DNA from: Jeotgalicoccus psychrophilus DSM 19085 | GTDB lineage: Bacteria > Bacillota > Bacilli > Staphylococcales > Salinicoccaceae | DNA length: 61,314 nucleotides | NCBI RefSeq assembly: GCF_000425845.1 | Contig: NZ_AUEF01000016.1 | Location: 1 to 61,314, forward strand | Direction of reading: 5' to 3' | Shown here: in pieces, positions 60,778-61,314 of the stretch | How positions within the stretch are numbered: position 1 is the first letter of the stretch | Layout of the letters: every line of letters begins with the position of its first letter | Made by a program: the position numbers and the translations under genes | Notes under the pieces: model-generated | Database searches by the model: none | The model's input: the letters and a program-made list of their open reading frames with translations, nothing else | Told to the model about the DNA's origin: nothing

Positions 60778-61167
60778 ATGAATAATCCAGTTAAACTTTT
60801 ACTCGTATTCTCAGGGATTTTTGGCCTGATTGGTTCTGTAATGGGCGCACATATGGCAGGTTCAGGATCATATGCACTAAGACCGATTCACGCACATATT
60901 TTAGTCGTGGGATGGTTAAGTTTATTCTCATGGTCCATTTTTTATAAAGTATTTGAAGTTAAATATAATGCATTATCGAAATTCCATGTCTGGTCTGCCA
61001 TTATCGGTACGACAGGTCTGGTTTTAGGAATGTTCTTAACTAATGTTGTGTCATTCAATCTTCCGGCTGCAGTTACACTTATCGTCTACATCGGCGGCGG
61101 TGTTACATTGCTCTTAAGTTTTGTTGCATTTTTCGTACAGACACTGCTTTATCAGCCTAAAAAATAA
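60778..61167 (+). CDS. Small four-helix membrane protein, heme-copper oxidase subunit I-like
   Basis: The 129-residue protein has four membrane helices. RPIHAHILVVGWLSLFSW carries two His residues at the start of helix 2, the kind of pattern seen in subunit I-related proteins of cbb3/NnrS type. GSVMGAHMAG adds another His. It is far too short to be an oxidase by itself. AAAGGAAG precedes the ATG and a terminator follows. A heme-binding or gas-sensing role is only a guess. Confidence 0.75.
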   Translation: MNNPVKLLLVFSGIFGLIGSVMGAHMAGSGSYALRPIHAHILVVGWLSLFSWSIFYKVFEVKYNALSKFHVWSAIIGTTGLVLGMFLTNVVSFNLPAAVTLIVYIGGGVTLLLSFVAFFVQTLLYQPKK

Positions 61168-61172
61168 AGAAG

Positions 61173-61206
61173 CGGCTCAAAATCCTCTGGTGAGGATTTT
61201 GAGCCG
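61173..61206 (+). terminator. Terminator of the four-helix membrane protein gene
   Basis: CGGCTCAAAATCCTC and GAGGATTTTGAGCCG form a 15-bp perfect stem with TGGT loop. Confidence 0.93.
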
Positions 61207-61227
61207 TATTTGCTTGGAGAAAATGAG

Positions 61228-61314
61228 TTTGGATGACGATGTCAAGCTCACATGGTAGTTCGTGAACGTTTGGGTGACGATGTCAAACGCACATGGTAGT
61301 TCGGCAGCGTTTGG
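61228..61314. repeat. 41-bp tandem repeat, two units and the start of a third
   Basis: Units 61228-61268 and 61269-61309 share 35 of 41 bases (start TTTGG.TGACGATGTCAA, then CACATGGTAGTTCG, end CG); 61310-61314 begins a third. The period is not a multiple of three and no gene spans it. The array is cut by the window end, so its size is unknown. Confidence 0.9.

Noticed and set aside
61228..61314. CRISPR array
   Set aside because: Units are adjacent with similar sequence throughout; there are no unique spacers and no cas genes in the window.

Overview
The window is chromosomal DNA of a Staphylococcaceae bacterium (low GC, Gram-positive). The best markers are a staphyloxanthin-type C30 carotenoid set (crtO, crtQ, crtN, crtM, crtP), an IS431/IS257-type IS6 element, a SceD-like transglycosylase, malate:quinone oxidoreductase and AGGAGG-like ribosome binding sites. 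The gene order (local TetR plus type 2 IPP isomerase in the pigment operon, LytS/LytR-type genes beside cstA) is not that of S. aureus; a genus such as Jeotgalicoccus or Salinicoccus would fit, but that is inference.

Left part (1-17 kb) is patchy. It has a decayed IS6 element, several gene remnants (IsaB-like exported protein, D-2-hydroxyacid dehydrogenase fragment, a frameshifted membrane protein, others), a dispersed palindromic repeat, and useful cargo: a MerR-controlled carbonyl/quinone stress operon (DJ-1, NAD(P)-binding protein, MDR reductase, DoxX), oligopeptidase PepF, two head-to-head TPP riboswitches (one for tenI-thiS-thiG-thiF, the other for an SDR plus flavin monooxygenase operon of unknown role), and a P1B4-type ATPase (PfeT/FrvA-like iron exporter) behind a textbook PerR box.

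Middle part (17-45 kb) is stable genome: redox flavoenzymes, tRNA-Leu(CAG), the carotenoid cluster in two transcription units (crtO-crtQ and tetR-fni-crtN-crtM-crtP), a SAM-I riboswitch feeding only a 58-residue unknown protein, a 2-hydroxyacid dehydrogenase, SceD-like transglycosylase, a lipoprotein, cstA with a LytTR two-component system (probable pyruvate sensing and uptake), a BCCT osmolyte carrier, a YhgE/Pip membrane protein with divergent TetR, twin UspA genes around an MsmK/UgpC-type sugar ABC ATPase, and mqo.

Right part (45-61 kb) holds an orphan oligopeptide-binding lipoprotein, a sulfur block (SQR-type oxidoreductase, cystathionine synthase/lyase, metNIQ under a second SAM-I riboswitch), a DUF554 membrane protein, a membrane-anchored MutS-like ATPase, an EamA exporter, an Old Yellow Enzyme homologue, a UvrA paralogue, two small membrane proteins, and a 41-bp tandem repeat that runs off the window edge.

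The least explained and most interesting signals are the TPP-controlled SDR/monooxygenase pair, the SAM-controlled 58-residue protein, the thiazole operon without thiO, and the repeat/pseudogene mosaic in the first 15 kb.
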